A DNA stretch of 64,000 nt from Fennellomyces sp. T-0311. Lineage: Eukaryota; Mucoromycota; Mucoromycetes; Mucorales; Lichtheimiaceae. Position numbers and translations under genes: made by a program. Positions 11,921 through 23,050 of the stretch are shown in pieces (positions within the stretch are counted from its first letter, which is position 1; each line of letters opens with the position of its first letter). The stretch covers positions 1,612,001-1,676,000 of the forward strand of contig JALLLT010000001.1 of the NCBI GenBank assembly GCA_025266875.1, in the 5' to 3' direction. Under the pieces are notes generated by a model that was given only the letters and a program-made list of their open reading frames with translations, did not search any database and had not been told where the DNA came from.

Positions 11921-14900
11921 AACCCCGTTAGGTTTCGTCCCTACCTGTTTTGGGTATCCCCTGCCTGACGATCAAGTCCCTCGCCTTCGGTTGTTGCATA
12001 TATATCTTGCAATGAAAAAATACAAGTAAATCCAGTGGATTTATCTAGGTGCTACACAAAACAATGAATTTTTAGACGAAAGTCTACTGCATTCCATTCA
12101 ATCACGCAGACTTCCATAATGAAACTCTAGTAGCATTTAAAAAACTTTGGAAGAAATCTATGTGCTTGTCTCCTAGAAAGCCAATGCAAGCACAAACAGC
12201 TGTCGGTTTACATTTTTTTTAATAAAAAACGTGCTATTTATCAAGCATCCTACTTAAACAGTTTTCGCTTCAGAGCATGAATTTATAGAAGCACGAACAA
12301 AAGATGCAATCAGGAAATGCTGTCAAATAGTTTTACATAGTGAAGCAATCTTAAAGTTCTTAACAGCTTGTTGGCTACTGGCAGTTGATCTGATCGCTCC
12401 TACCGCATCATTGTCAGAAGGTGTCTGTGAATATCACTGAGATATGCGATAGTTGAAAAGTTATTAATTTATTACGGAAGATATTACTAGACCCGGTTCT
12501 ATAGGCATTAGGTCCTTTGCGCTGCAAATAGTTCAAGAAAAGATAAATGGGATATGTAATAACTCAATTGACTCTCTTACTGCCGCATCGTTCAATTTTG
12601 ATCTACTGTTGCAACGGCGAGTTTGGCTTTCATGGATGGTGATGATACCGTTAGTCTGTGAAAGTGAACCGAAAGCGATGTTCGCGCTGAGGGTTTGGCT
12701 TTTAGCAATATGCATTGGCATTGGGACTTGAGAGAGACTTTTGGTGGATTGTTCGACTCTATTATTCCTAAACTAAGTTACGATAATGACGCACTGCCTT
12801 CGTTATCGCAATCCCAGGAGGCATGCCACAGTCTGCCTTCTGTCACCTGACACCAAGCAAGCGCTATTGTCCACATCGTGTTTACCAGTTCATATAGACT
12901 TTTTCGAGAATCAATTTTGCAAACGTTGCTCTAGCGGTACAGTCCAAGAGGGGCATTATCACCGTGAACAGATGCAATTTGTGCTGATAGAATTCAATTC
13001 CAATTGGCGTGATCTTGGCAAGCGTGTCGGGATGACCATTAGGATACTTCTGGCCCACAGCTTTAAGATTTTTTTAGAGTGATTGCACGCTTGTCCGCTC
13101 ATACCGTCAATGAAATGGTATGGTTGCTTGTGCTTGTGGGCCACTGATTTCAACCATTCCGACTTCAAATGCATACACCTAGTGCAGCATCCGTGGCCAG
13201 ACCATTAATACTCGTTCTGTCCGTTTGTCGTTCTTCATCATCGATCTCCGGTTATCCATGTCCATTGATGCATGCAGTAAAATTTCTCTTTTATAAAGCC
13301 AAAAAAGGCGGTTAACATAAACTAAAGCAACAGTCTGTGAGATAAGTCAAAGCATTTACCACATCAACCCCAGACGTTCTGCCGACTAAACTCAATCAAA
13401 TACATAATTTTTGATACAGTGTATATGATACAGTTGTATTCGGATTACACTTTCTCGAGCTTGGTTACACTATGTTTTCAGATGTGTCAATCGTCAAGGA
13501 CTTTTGCAGATTTAACCGCGCCTTTCAGGCGAGATGCACCGATTGAAAGATAGAAAATGGTAGCATTCGCTTTAATGGCTTACTTGATCTTTAATTGTTT
13601 CTTTAATATAGACTTTGGGATTTTGTGCTGCTGGTTCAGGTGTGTTGCTGACGATTCCACAGGTTCTCCTGTTTTGGCTCCATCCAATACTCGACTATGG
13701 TCATCTTTCAAGGTTGCCATAGTTGCAGATTTCCTTTTCATGAGTTATATGTAAACTCCAAAAAATTGCGATAAACAAGATTAAAGACGAACCAATATCT
13801 GCAACCTGTGTGATACTGTTGTTCGTGTCAACTTCCACTTACTTTTCGGACAACTTATCGCGACGCTCCTTTTGATATTCATCTACTTCTGCACGAATCG
13901 CCGGATAGCTGGCTCTATGATTGTTGCTGACAGTTCGCTAAGGGAAAGTAAGATACAAGTGCTTCTATCTTGGGACGTTTAAATGTTTCCTTAAATTTTT
14001 CAGCCTCTGATTTCACTATTTGGTCGGCGAGCTCGTTAGTTCGTTGCTTATAATCACCCTTGCGTTTTCGTTCTTCTCCGTAATCTCATTATAGAGTACA
14101 TCCCACTCAACACCCCAATGGTTAGTAATAGCCTATTACAAAACGCCACAAGTAAAAAAAAAATATTAGGTTATCTCTTGTTTACTAACATATGGCCAAG
14201 TCATGGCAGCAATCCGATTCGGTTTTCTACATATTTGATGATTACACTTATCCATTATCTACCAGGTCAGTTATTTCTAATTATCCGGCGTCACATAAAG
14301 TATCTCGTGCACCGGACAATTATGGGGTTTCTAGCGCTGTAGTCTTTGACAGATTTTTTGTTTTCCACCGGAGAGTATCATTTTCGAATGAATTACTTCT
14401 CAAACAGTAATCCATCATCGACGAACGATGACGAAGCCGCGACTACCCTTACAACATTACGTACGCGACAATATTGGACGTCTGACCGTCGATAACCTAC
14501 GAACCATACTGGACCTATGAGTATACAAATACGCATTATAGGACCCTTCGAGGACCTTAAGATAACATCACCAGGGTCTGTCTCTGTTGCTGATCACAGC
14601 CACGCAATAAATTATGAGGGGTTGACGTACTTTGCTCTTCAATAAGTTATAAATTAAAGTAAAAATCAGATCTTTTGCGGACACGTGTTATGTAAGGTAA
14701 AAAATGTATCATTCTACCATTCAATATTATGACAGCAGTGACATGGATTTCCCCTCACACCGCGAACAGCGACGTTGTTTTCATTGAGTGGATATAATTA
14801 CAACAATGGTCGATCCTTTTGCTGCTATTTCCTTAATATCATATGAAGCATTTTTCTTTATTTGAAGATGATATGTTTCGTGTTGATAGGATCAATTGTT

Positions 14901-15340
14901 CGCTGCTCAAAGCAATTATGCTTCTGCACGAGATACTGATGCAGGTATGAATGGAAGACAATTGATTAAGGTTCATTTATCTACGGCACCTACACCAACC
15001 ATTTCCGGTTGGCTTTGCAGAGTATAATCAAAAGGCAATAAAAACGTAGATATCATAAGTTACCACATAATGCCAAATTCTGTAAAAGTAACATCATGGA
15101 TACTTCAAGCATCGTTGCTACGGGATCTTATTCATTATACTTGAAATTAATAACCGCTGCACGTAATAGATGCATACTGATACGATATATTCCGGCAGCA
15201 ATTATTCCGAACATGTGCAATACTATATACAGTAAGGAAAAAGAAGAACTGATAGCATATTTATATAATTAACACTACTAAAAATACTTGGACCATGAAT
15301 AGTGAAGGTTAAACAAAAATGAATGACAAGGGGAAGGGAA
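11921..15340. other. AT-rich stretch with decayed coding traces
   Basis: About 3.4 kb between the 5' end of WDR59 and the 3' end of the MHR protein. No intact gene is supported. Minus-strand traces around 12780-13180 and 13560-14110 look like remnants (the latter is listed separately). From 14410 to 15340 I see only AT-rich sequence with short open frames. Confidence 0.55.
13567..14112 (-). pseudogene. Decayed or split coding remnant
   Basis: Reading the minus strand from 14112 gives coding-like pieces in different frames: NHWGVEWDVLYNEI, then ERKRKGDYKQRTNELADQIV continuing to RPKIEALVSYFP, then YPAIRAEVDEYQKERRDKLS ending at a GTAAGT donor near 13844. After a gap, MKRKSATMATLKDDH to KIPKSILKKQLKIK ends at another GTAAG donor near 13571. 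The pieces are charged and protein-like but cannot be joined into one frame without a 19-nt intron or a frameshift. The last piece faintly recalls the start of TRM10-type tRNA methyltransferases (SKSALKK-type motif), but no catalytic part follows. The identity is unknown. Confidence 0.3.
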
Positions 15341-17107
15341 TTAGTGGCATTTGCTTTTTTTGCTGCTGCATGCGGCGAACGAAAACTGCTGTCGATTGGA
15401 CGCGTGTTTACGCAACTTTGGTGCTGACAAGGGTGGTAAAGGTTTTTGTCGAAAAACAACGATGCAAGGGGCAGTTGAATTGGATGGGGATGAAGTATTT
15501 GTCGGACTCGCGTGTGTAGTTGGTGATGCTCTGCTTAAAATAATGTTGGATGGTGCCGTATCCAAGGAAATACGAAGTTCGCGAAACTGTTGTTCGATTT
15601 TTTCGGCATAGAAGCGCATTTTGAAGACGTCGTTGATATAAGCCTGAGTACCGCGCAGCAGCATCAAGTTAATTCGTAGTTGTTCCTCAGCAAAGCTTCG
15701 TAATGAATGACTGTTGTAACCATAAATGCGTCGAGCAGTGTTGTTGATAGCAAAGAACATGTGGTGATACGTACTTTGGTCGCAACCAATATCTTTGAGA
15801 TGCTGCAACGATTGCAGAAGCGCCAAATTTGTTTCGAGGCAATCGATCAGAATATCTTTTGGTGGACATATAGTAGGGTGCAAAAATCGAAACAAAATGA
15901 CAAGTCGCATGGCGTGGTAGCAAAGGTGAAAGTGAATTTCGGTATGATGCTGCTGTACATACCATTCTTTGAGTTGATCGGTAATGACACGATAGTGCTC
16001 AGACGGGTGTGTGGTGCCGGCCTCAAAGATTGTTCCAGACTGGATCGCCCGGATGTACAAACGCATGTAGTGTGTCAAACCAGCAAACTGGAACAATGTA
16101 TCAAAGTTCTCAAGTGGTATCTCGTTATCGTCGTCAACTACTTGATTGGCGATGGAAAGTGGTGTATCGTCGGCAAGCAGACAATCTCGATTCAAAGTAA
16201 GACACATCCAAGCATCGACATAGTACCAGCGAAGCCAGCACATCATCGTTAAGCGATCGATGGGGCGACCTTGAGCAATATCTTTTGCGTGTTGTTGCAG
16301 AGCAATTGACGCCAAGCCGCCCCATGTTCGTTGCTGTTCGTAGAGCCGTAAAAGATTCGACGTGTAACTGAGACAAAAATACGCTTGTATAATCATTGGC
16401 TGCATATCCTCGACAAATACATCGTCCATTTTATGTCGCGCTTGTTCGTAAAATACCATGGCTGCTTGCTTGGTAAATGTTTGTCCGGCACCGTGATCCA
16501 TAAACGTGACCAGGCTGATCGATGCGACGCAGTATACGATGGCAGGTGGTGCTCGATGCCAATCTCGAATTAGGTCAAGGCTGATTGGAGCAACCTTGAA
16601 ACCAATGCAGCACCAGTGAGACACCGCTCGCTGCATCAGGCTGTCCAGCATATGTGAACTTTCAACATTAAGACGTATAGAGGATGGCACATTAAGTTCG
16701 GTGCTTGTCAAATGTACCAAATCTTCTTCTGTTGACCATTTTCTTGTCGTGTCTTCTTTGTCGTCATCGGAGTCACTTGCGTAACTACGCAGACTGGGTG
16801 ACCCCATCAGCTGCAGATGTGTCATGTCTTGTATGGCATAGGGGTCTTGACCAATGTCTTTCAGGGCCATCTGCAGATCTGAGAAACTACTCAGCTGTAG
16901 TTGAATACCATCATATCGACCAGGGACACAATGTCTCGGTACAACAGTGGAGGGTTGATAGAGAGTGTCATTGATGGTGTCAAATTCCAAGTTTGGAAGA
17001 AGGGTTGGGGAATCTGATTGTACTAAATGGGGTTCAAGGTATCGATAAAGTAAATCTTCTGTAGACTGTTCGTCAACAGAGTCATTGTCATTGAGTAGTT
17101 GTTCCAT
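15341..17107 (-). CDS. Fungal transcription-factor MHR protein, no zinc cluster
   Basis: This is a single-exon gene of 588 residues when started at MEQLLNDND (17107). An in-frame upstream methionine would add 15 very hydrophobic residues, which is less likely. The body resembles the fungal-specific transcription factor middle homology region: a helical block beginning near MLDSLMQRAVSHWCCIGF, with RPIDRLTMMCWLRWYYVDAWM (split over two helices), and a long helical C-terminus ending in a Ser/Thr/Pro-rich and basic tail. Such domains usually follow an N-terminal Zn2Cys6 cluster. No Cys6 motif is present here or in the 250 nt upstream in any minus frame, so the protein may act through a partner or have lost DNA binding. 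The N-terminal 160 residues are acidic and low in complexity. The family call is probable, not certain. Confidence 0.65.
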   Translation of the reverse strand: MEQLLNDNDSVDEQSTEDLLYRYLEPHLVQSDSPTLLPNLEFDTINDTLYQPSTVVPRHCVPGRYDGIQLQLSSFSDLQMALKDIGQDPYAIQDMTHLQLMGSPSLRSYASDSDDDKEDTTRKWSTEEDLVHLTSTELNVPSSIRLNVESSHMLDSLMQRAVSHWCCIGFKVAPISLDLIRDWHRAPPAIVYCVASISLVTFMDHGAGQTFTKQAAMVFYEQARHKMDDVFVEDMQPMIIQAYFCLSYTSNLLRLYEQQRTWGGLASIALQQHAKDIAQGRPIDRLTMMCWLRWYYVDAWMCLTLNRDCLLADDTPLSIANQVVDDDNEIPLENFDTLFQFAGLTHYMRLYIRAIQSGTIFEAGTTHPSEHYRVITDQLKEWYVQQHHTEIHFHLCYHAMRLVILFRFLHPTICPPKDILIDCLETNLALLQSLQHLKDIGCDQSTYHHMFFAINNTARRIYGYNSHSLRSFAEEQLRINLMLLRGTQAYINDVFKMRFYAEKIEQQFRELRISLDTAPSNIILSRASPTTHASPTNTSSPSNSTAPCIVVFRQKPLPPLSAPKLRKHASNRQQFSFAACSSKKSKCH

Positions 17108-18126
17108 GGAGGTGTGTAAAAAGAAAAAAAGGAAAGGAAGGAAAGAAAGCAAGTTTTTTGGCTTTGTATAGAATAATTAGAAAAGAAAAGAGATGTAGGG
17201 GTGGTCCTCGGAAAGGAAGTAGAGATGATGAATCTTTTACCCTCTCTATAAAAAGTGATGCTTTGTGCCCTATTGGTTTGAACATCAATATCCATCGTGT
17301 CATTTTTTGTATACTTGATCGATTTGCGCTTAACGATCGCCTCCTTCTGTTAGCAAAAAGGATTCCCTGATTTATTTTTCTTTTCAGTCTTTTTTTTTTT
17401 TTTTTACAAATTCTCAGATGAGTCGGATCGTCAAGTCTAATGACTTGCTCGTTGATGCAAGGCTGCTCACTCTTCAGCGAATCAGTGAATTTTCAGCAAT
17501 AAACATGGTCACCCGTTACAACGGTTAGACCATATTCCGACTGTTTAATCTGGGCGTCAATGGCGTATCATCTGAGCGGAAGGATCGCCCCCGGTGCTGT
17601 AGTACAGCGAGCACCCGGCATTGTTTCACAACTGTAAAGGCATACAAAACGTGCACTAAAGTCGTAACATGGAAATAGGAAATGCTTTCAAGTATAAAAA
17701 GGCGGTAATAAGGAGTACATGGTGCTACCGTGAAGATGCATTCACTATTTTATGCGCAGTCGTATGACCACTCTCCATACTCATATTCTAACATCCGTGC
17801 CATTAGAAATATAAGCATTCAACGCACATGGAAAATTGGCGTTCGATCAATAACATGAAAAGGGGATGAAGATTATGCGTCATCCTGTGACCTTTGGCGC
17901 AACAGCTTATTTACATTGTACGAGCTAAACGACTTTTCGCTTCTTGCATGGATAATATTGATACCGAGAAAATCTAATATATTAGAAAAAATAATGTTTG
18001 GATTTCATTGTCATCACTTGAGGTATACACCACACTGGATCGAATAGAAAAAATACAGAGGACGACCAGGGTTACTTTTTAGCTCCTTCTTGACCCTTCA
18101 AAGAAAGTATTTATACCCCCTCTCTT
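17108..18126. other. Intergenic, no gene seen
   Basis: About 1 kb between the MHR protein start and the 3' end of the acyltransferase. It holds the presumed MHR-gene promoter (purine/pyrimidine-biased at 17120-17220), a T tract of about 16 at 17389-17405 and AT-rich sequence. No coding or RNA feature is supported. Confidence 0.6.
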
Positions 18127-21100
18127 CTACAATTTGGATGCCTGCTTATCCTGAGACAACTTCTTGGAGAGGGACTTTTGATTGGCAGAAGGCAATGCGT
18201 TCTCCTCAGCAAGCAGTTCTGCTAATCGAAGGACGCGGGTACTCACTATTTTCGGAATGGTGTTAAAGTAGTTCCTTTGGTTGTATCTCTAGTAATATTA
18301 CGCACCTGTTGCACTGTCTCGTCTGTTTTTGCCCTCCATTCTGAACCTACCGATATGCTCTACCAAATCCCAAAGTGGACCGGTAGGGGAAAGTATACCA
18401 TCCTCACGTTGCGGAACATATGCCTCCGTCAGTGAAATTTCAGACCATGGCTTTGGGGTATTTTGACGAGTAAGCATAATGATGCCTTGCTCTTGATATC
18501 TCGTGAAAGCAGTGTTAAGAGTCTCCTTGTTAACCGCTTCTAGATAGCTCTGGACCACAAAAGATGAATGTTTATACGCAATTTTAGCAGGAAAGTACAA
18601 TTTTACTTACGAGGTCGCCTTGGTAATACAATGTTTTACCGAGAGCTTGCGCTCTGTTTGCAAAGAGCTTCATTTCGGCTTTGGATGACCGGTTGGTTGG
18701 GCTGTACGCACGGCGGGATGCTACCAAGGAGAAAAGACTCACTGCAGCCAACCAATACGATTCGACGAAGGGCCAAATTAAGAAGCAAAGGAAATCTTGA
18801 TTTGGGCACACGTGCATAAGTAAGGGGAGTTTACTTCGATTGGTGTTGGGTGTGCTTACCATAATTTTCGCGGCCACATTCGCGTTCAATGTCGGAGAGT
18901 CCAACCCACCCATCATCGCTTACTTCGAAAACGTGATTATCTGCGAGCCATCGGACCGTGCGCCGAGTGTTGTTCTCAACACCTCCTGGCTTATAAATCA
19001 TGTCAAGTTTCAATAGACTTGACAGGAACGAGATCTCATCCAATAAATCAGTGTAACGCATTCGCTGGTCCACTTTGCTGCCACCGAGTTTAACAACGGT
19101 GTAGAGTGCAACACAAGCAATGGCTATTGTTATATCAAACTTGTCAATATATGTTACCATCCTGGATCTAGTGTATACATCACCTTCTTCAATAAACATA
19201 TGAATGACTTGGTTGCGATAATACGAAAGTTCAAATGGATTGATTCCATAAAATGTGGGCTCGAGAATATCCTTGACTTTTTGTTCACCTATCAAGTCTT
19301 TATGGATCTGGACCGTCCTATCATGACGATTACTTTTTTCAGTAGATTGTTCATTAGCAAAAGCTTTCGGACCTTACCTGTCAACAACAACTCCTGTTGA
19401 CATTCCATGAAACTCAGCAACTTGTCCACCTTTGGCATTGATGATCTTTGTCAACCAGTCCACGCGTCGGATGAGTTCGCTGCGACCTACACCACGACCA
19501 CGAAGTGTCAAAAGAACGGTGCCGAGCAATGCTGAGGGCATAACAACAGCAACAGAATTCTACCACCGTGTGTCAGTACGCAATAATACATGTTCATCCA
19601 CTTGGACCTACAATATCCGCAAGAATACTATACATATCCATATTAGTTCATGCTACTTAGCAATAAATGATTAATTTTTCTTACCGGTACCCCAACGACT
19701 TTAGAAGGATCGACTTTTGAGTCGTCTGTGTCAAATCCATGGGACTAAGACACACCAAGGTTTATAAGATAAGGTTAAGCAATTGCCTTTTTCTACACAT
19801 ACCCGCGCAGCTTTAGCTGACCATCCAGCCAGCCTCTCAGCGAGAATGGCTTACTTAGCCGAACTAAAAAAGAATTCTTTGTTAGCTGCACGTCAATCAC
19901 CATAATCCTAATGCTATCTTACCATCAACACGTCCCCATTTGAGCTGCAGAACGCGTGTATTTGTAATAAGACCCCTGTTACAAAATATGGCTGAGCCTA
20001 AGGGAAAAAAAGATGCATATGCAAACTTAGACTTACCATAAGCTTTCCTTTTCCTTTGGATTGCCAAGCAATTCGTTCGCATAGCTATAGAAAAATGACA
20101 TCTTGTATGAGAAAACATGCATGAATTGTAACACATTTTTTCTCTTTACTCACGTGGAAGTCCTATACAGTACACACGGAAAAAATTAGTCTTGTGATTT
20201 CAGCATTGATGTTTCATATCAACTTACTCAATAATCTTATCGTAACCCAGAGATATGGGAACAATGTGACAGTCCGAAAAGCGATTATCGACAATGGCAT
20301 CCAAAATAATTTTAATGATACCGAGCTTAGGCGTGAGTAGTTTGCCTAATATAAAGTCAGCGGATACACTTTAACCGGGTAATGGGTCCTTACCAAGCCT
20401 GGAGCGAGTTCCCTCTACGAAACATTCAAAGTTCACTTGGAAACGAAAAAAAAATTGAGTCAGCGCACCAATGTGCATTACTAATAATCATCTCGCAACG
20501 TACTTCCTTCCGACAACAATGTGGCGATATACTCTTCCATAACTGATTTGTATAAAGGATTGTTGCCCCATTCTCTCTTGATGAAAAATGCACCGCATGA
20601 TTTTAACAGACGTCCAACTAGCGGCAAATCCAAGTTTTCACCCGCAACGATATGAGGAATTTGGATACCTATACAACACATCTTTAGCGATCTCCTTTTT
20701 TAGATCGGAGCTGCCCTGAGCGAACCTAGTCGGTAAAAGATGTACGACACGACCAAGTAGTCAATGTGAGATTTGTGAGACGGCACTAAAATCAATGATT
20801 GCTTCTTTTGTTGAGCCATCAATGCTACTCGTTTCAACTAAAATGAAAAAAAAAAAAACGTGCCCGAATTTTAGGATTAGCAATGTGTCGCTTTGTCACC
20901 TGTTCCCATCGATATTTCTTTTTTACCTCAACCCATTGGCTCTCTTTGATATGGATGCCTTGATGATACAATCGTACCAAGACATTGTTTAACGTGAAAG
21001 CAAAGAATCTATGATAACGAAATGTGCTTGAGTAACATTGCCAAGGTATTCTAACCGTTAATAATCGCTACCTAGCATTCCGAACATCATCCATCGTAGC

Positions 21101-21799
21101 AACACACTTGTCGGTAATCCCCCTGGCAACGACTTCTAATTCCTTACGTAACTTTTTCTTTTGCTTTTCAATTCTCTTGGCTTTTTCCTCCGGAGAAAGA
21201 TTTTTCTTTTGGACGGCAATAAGCTGCTGTGCCTGGCGGTCGGCGAGTTCAGCGATCACCGCTTCGACTACATATATATATCACCCGACGGTTTGTCACA
21301 CTTTAATATCTAATATTATATACGAATTTTCCCGCAATTACAAACCTCTTTCGCTGGTGAGCACCATGGTCTTGATTTTGTCTGAGAATCCCGGGTAGAG
21401 GATCTTGTTTCCAATGTAGTTTTGATATCCTCGCCAGCCCTAATCGCACAGAATGGCATTTTTAATACCGTACCTGAAAGACAGGCGAAAAAATTCGACA
21501 GATCAAAGAAATAAAATTACTTACTGTGCCCCTATAATGCAACCCCACATTGAGCATGAACGCCACGGGATCCTCTCGCATACGCCGGGGCTCCTTCTCG
21601 CTGTAGTCCACAGGTTAGTTTTCAAGGGAACCCGGAAAAAGTGGGTGGTTGGGGGTGAGAAAAATACTTGCGTTAGATTACGATGTTCATGTTCGGGATC
21701 ATTGAGCTCAAGGCTCTCAGGATTGCCATTGGGCAGAGCCCCTGTTCGTTTGTAGTCCTCCATAAGGGCGCGGAGGCGATCTTCGGTTTTGCTTGCCAT
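18127..21799 (-). CDS. Glycerol-3-phosphate O-acyltransferase, PlsB type (copy 1)
   Basis: This is a multi-exon gene for a PlsB/GPAM-type acyltransferase, which transfers an acyl chain to sn-glycerol 3-phosphate in the first step of glycerolipid synthesis. It starts MASKTEDRLRALMEDYKR (21799) and ends QDKQASKL. Acyltransferase blocks in order: VPSHKSHIDYLVVSYIF (block I, H-x4-D, near 20790-20740); GENLDLPLVGRLLKSCGAFF (block II, near 20640); ECFVEGTRSRLGKLL across an intron (block III, near 20430-20340, with Leu where Thr is common); and CHIVPISLGYDKIIE (block IV, near 20260). The C-terminal part has WVGLSDIERECGRENY, FLIWPFVESYWLAAVSLFSL, KTLYYQGDLSYLEAVNKET and IGRFRMEGKNRRD. An early charged helix (EEKAKRIEKQKKKLRKELE) lies near 21150. 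A paralogue begins its last exons at the right window edge, on the same strand. Confidence 0.88.
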
Positions 21800-22086
21800 T
21801 TGAATTAATGGGGTGAAAAGAAGAAAGAAGTCGTAGAAATTGACAAGCACTAAAATATCCAAGTTTGGTGGGGCCGTGCACGTGAGAGCTTTTTCTCTTA
21901 TATACCAGGAACGATTAACCCCATCAAAAAACCATCCACAGTTTTTGAAAAACCATGGCAACGGACTCCCCCAACAACATATTAATTCGCGCACAAGAAG
22001 AAAGAAGATCATATATTTCGCAGAACGATACGCTTTTCTTTTTCCTTCTACACTGGTCGAAAACAAACATCCCAACGCGAAACTAT

Positions 22087-22646
22087 TTAAGCCGAGGCAG
22101 CAGCCTTGGTCTGCTTGACAGCCTGAGTACCTATTGCAACATATCGCTGTGAGTTTGGTGCATAGCTCGTTGGCGTGAGAATGGTCACGTACCCTCACGG
22201 AAACCGTTAAGGAAACGACGGTGGACGATCTTCAAGTGGCTCATACGGCCGGTACCGGTGGTCTTTCTGCGCTTAGCCTTCTCGGACCAGTTGTCTGCAA
22301 TACAATTCAGCACATGTTCCCGGCATTTTCAGATTATGTATCAAACTTACACTTGCGGATCTTGGCAGAAGGGTAACCGCAGCTGGCACAGGTCTTCTTT
22401 TGCTTGTGGAAAGCACGGTTGCCGCAACGACGGCACAAAGTGTGCGTCTTCGTCTGGCGTTTACCGAACGAGGTGGTACCCTTGGACTAATGCGTCACAT
22501 TGTCGAAAGCGTCAGTTCGGATATTCGTCATAAGGATCGATTTCTCTCTCTCTGTCTATCTCTAGTTGCATCCATCCATCTATCTACGCATCCATCCATC
22601 CGCGCTTCTCTTTTTGCTCATTGTTGCGACAGCTGATACGTACCAT
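22087..22646 (-). CDS. RPL37: 60S ribosomal protein eL37
   Basis: Large-subunit ribosomal protein eL37 in four exons. The first holds only the start codon (22646..22644), and the second resumes at 22486 with [20 protein letters not shown]. The zinc-binding CxxC pairs are CRRCG and CASCG, as in all eL37 proteins. Then come [20 protein letters not shown] across the second intron, [18 protein letters not shown], and a last exon ending [12 protein letters not shown]. The product is about 90 residues, the normal length. An ATG-only first exon with a GTACGT donor is common in fungal ribosomal protein genes. It is divergent from the MAP kinase kinase, with 404 bp between starts including a long CT tract. 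Confidence 0.95.
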
Positions 22647-22966
22647 CTTTCACTAGGGAGAAAAAGGCCGTTCCTATAGCAGCGTGCACCCCATCTTGAA
22701 CGTGCCCGCTGCAGATTCCGAGCGGCCTTTGAAATCAGCGTGTTGCTTGCCATTCAGTGCCCCTTTTCATATCCATCATGTTGGGTCATCCACAGCTTGG
22801 AGAAAACTCTGGTTGCCAGTCCGGTCGAATGTACATGTTCGATTTCGGGATGCTTTCTGCTATGCAGAGAGTCTGCTGACAAAGTGGGCTTTGATTCATC
22901 CCGCCAGCGCAGTATGATGTGTCGCGCGGCAGGTTGCACAAAAGGCCTTTGGGCTGGAAACCAGTT

Positions 22967-22997
<31 letters not shown>

Positions 22998-23050
22998 TTT
23001 CCCTCTGTAATTTTTTCACTTTCTTTCTTCTCACAAGTCTTTGTCGAGCC
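22647..23050. promoter_or_regulatory. Bidirectional promoter region, eL37 / MAPKK
   Basis: This 404-bp region separates the divergent starts of eL37 and the MAP kinase kinase. It contains a (CT)n tract at 22966-23000 that continues as a pyrimidine-rich leader up to about 20 nt before the kinase ATG, and CATCCATC-type short repeats just inside the eL37 intron side. Pyrimidine-rich leaders also precede the starts at 43435 and 55700. Confidence 0.5.
22966..23000. repeat. (CT)n microsatellite
   Basis: CT-repeat tract of about 35 nt with one CCC interruption, in the leader region of the MAP kinase kinase gene. Confidence 0.9.

Noticed and set aside
15707..16252. 181-codon plus-strand frame
   Set aside because: Lies antisense inside the MHR protein gene and has no domain.
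21521..22198. 225-codon minus-strand frame
   Set aside because: Runs across eL37's last exon, the intergenic gap and the first acyltransferase exon in mixed frames; the two spliced genes explain it.
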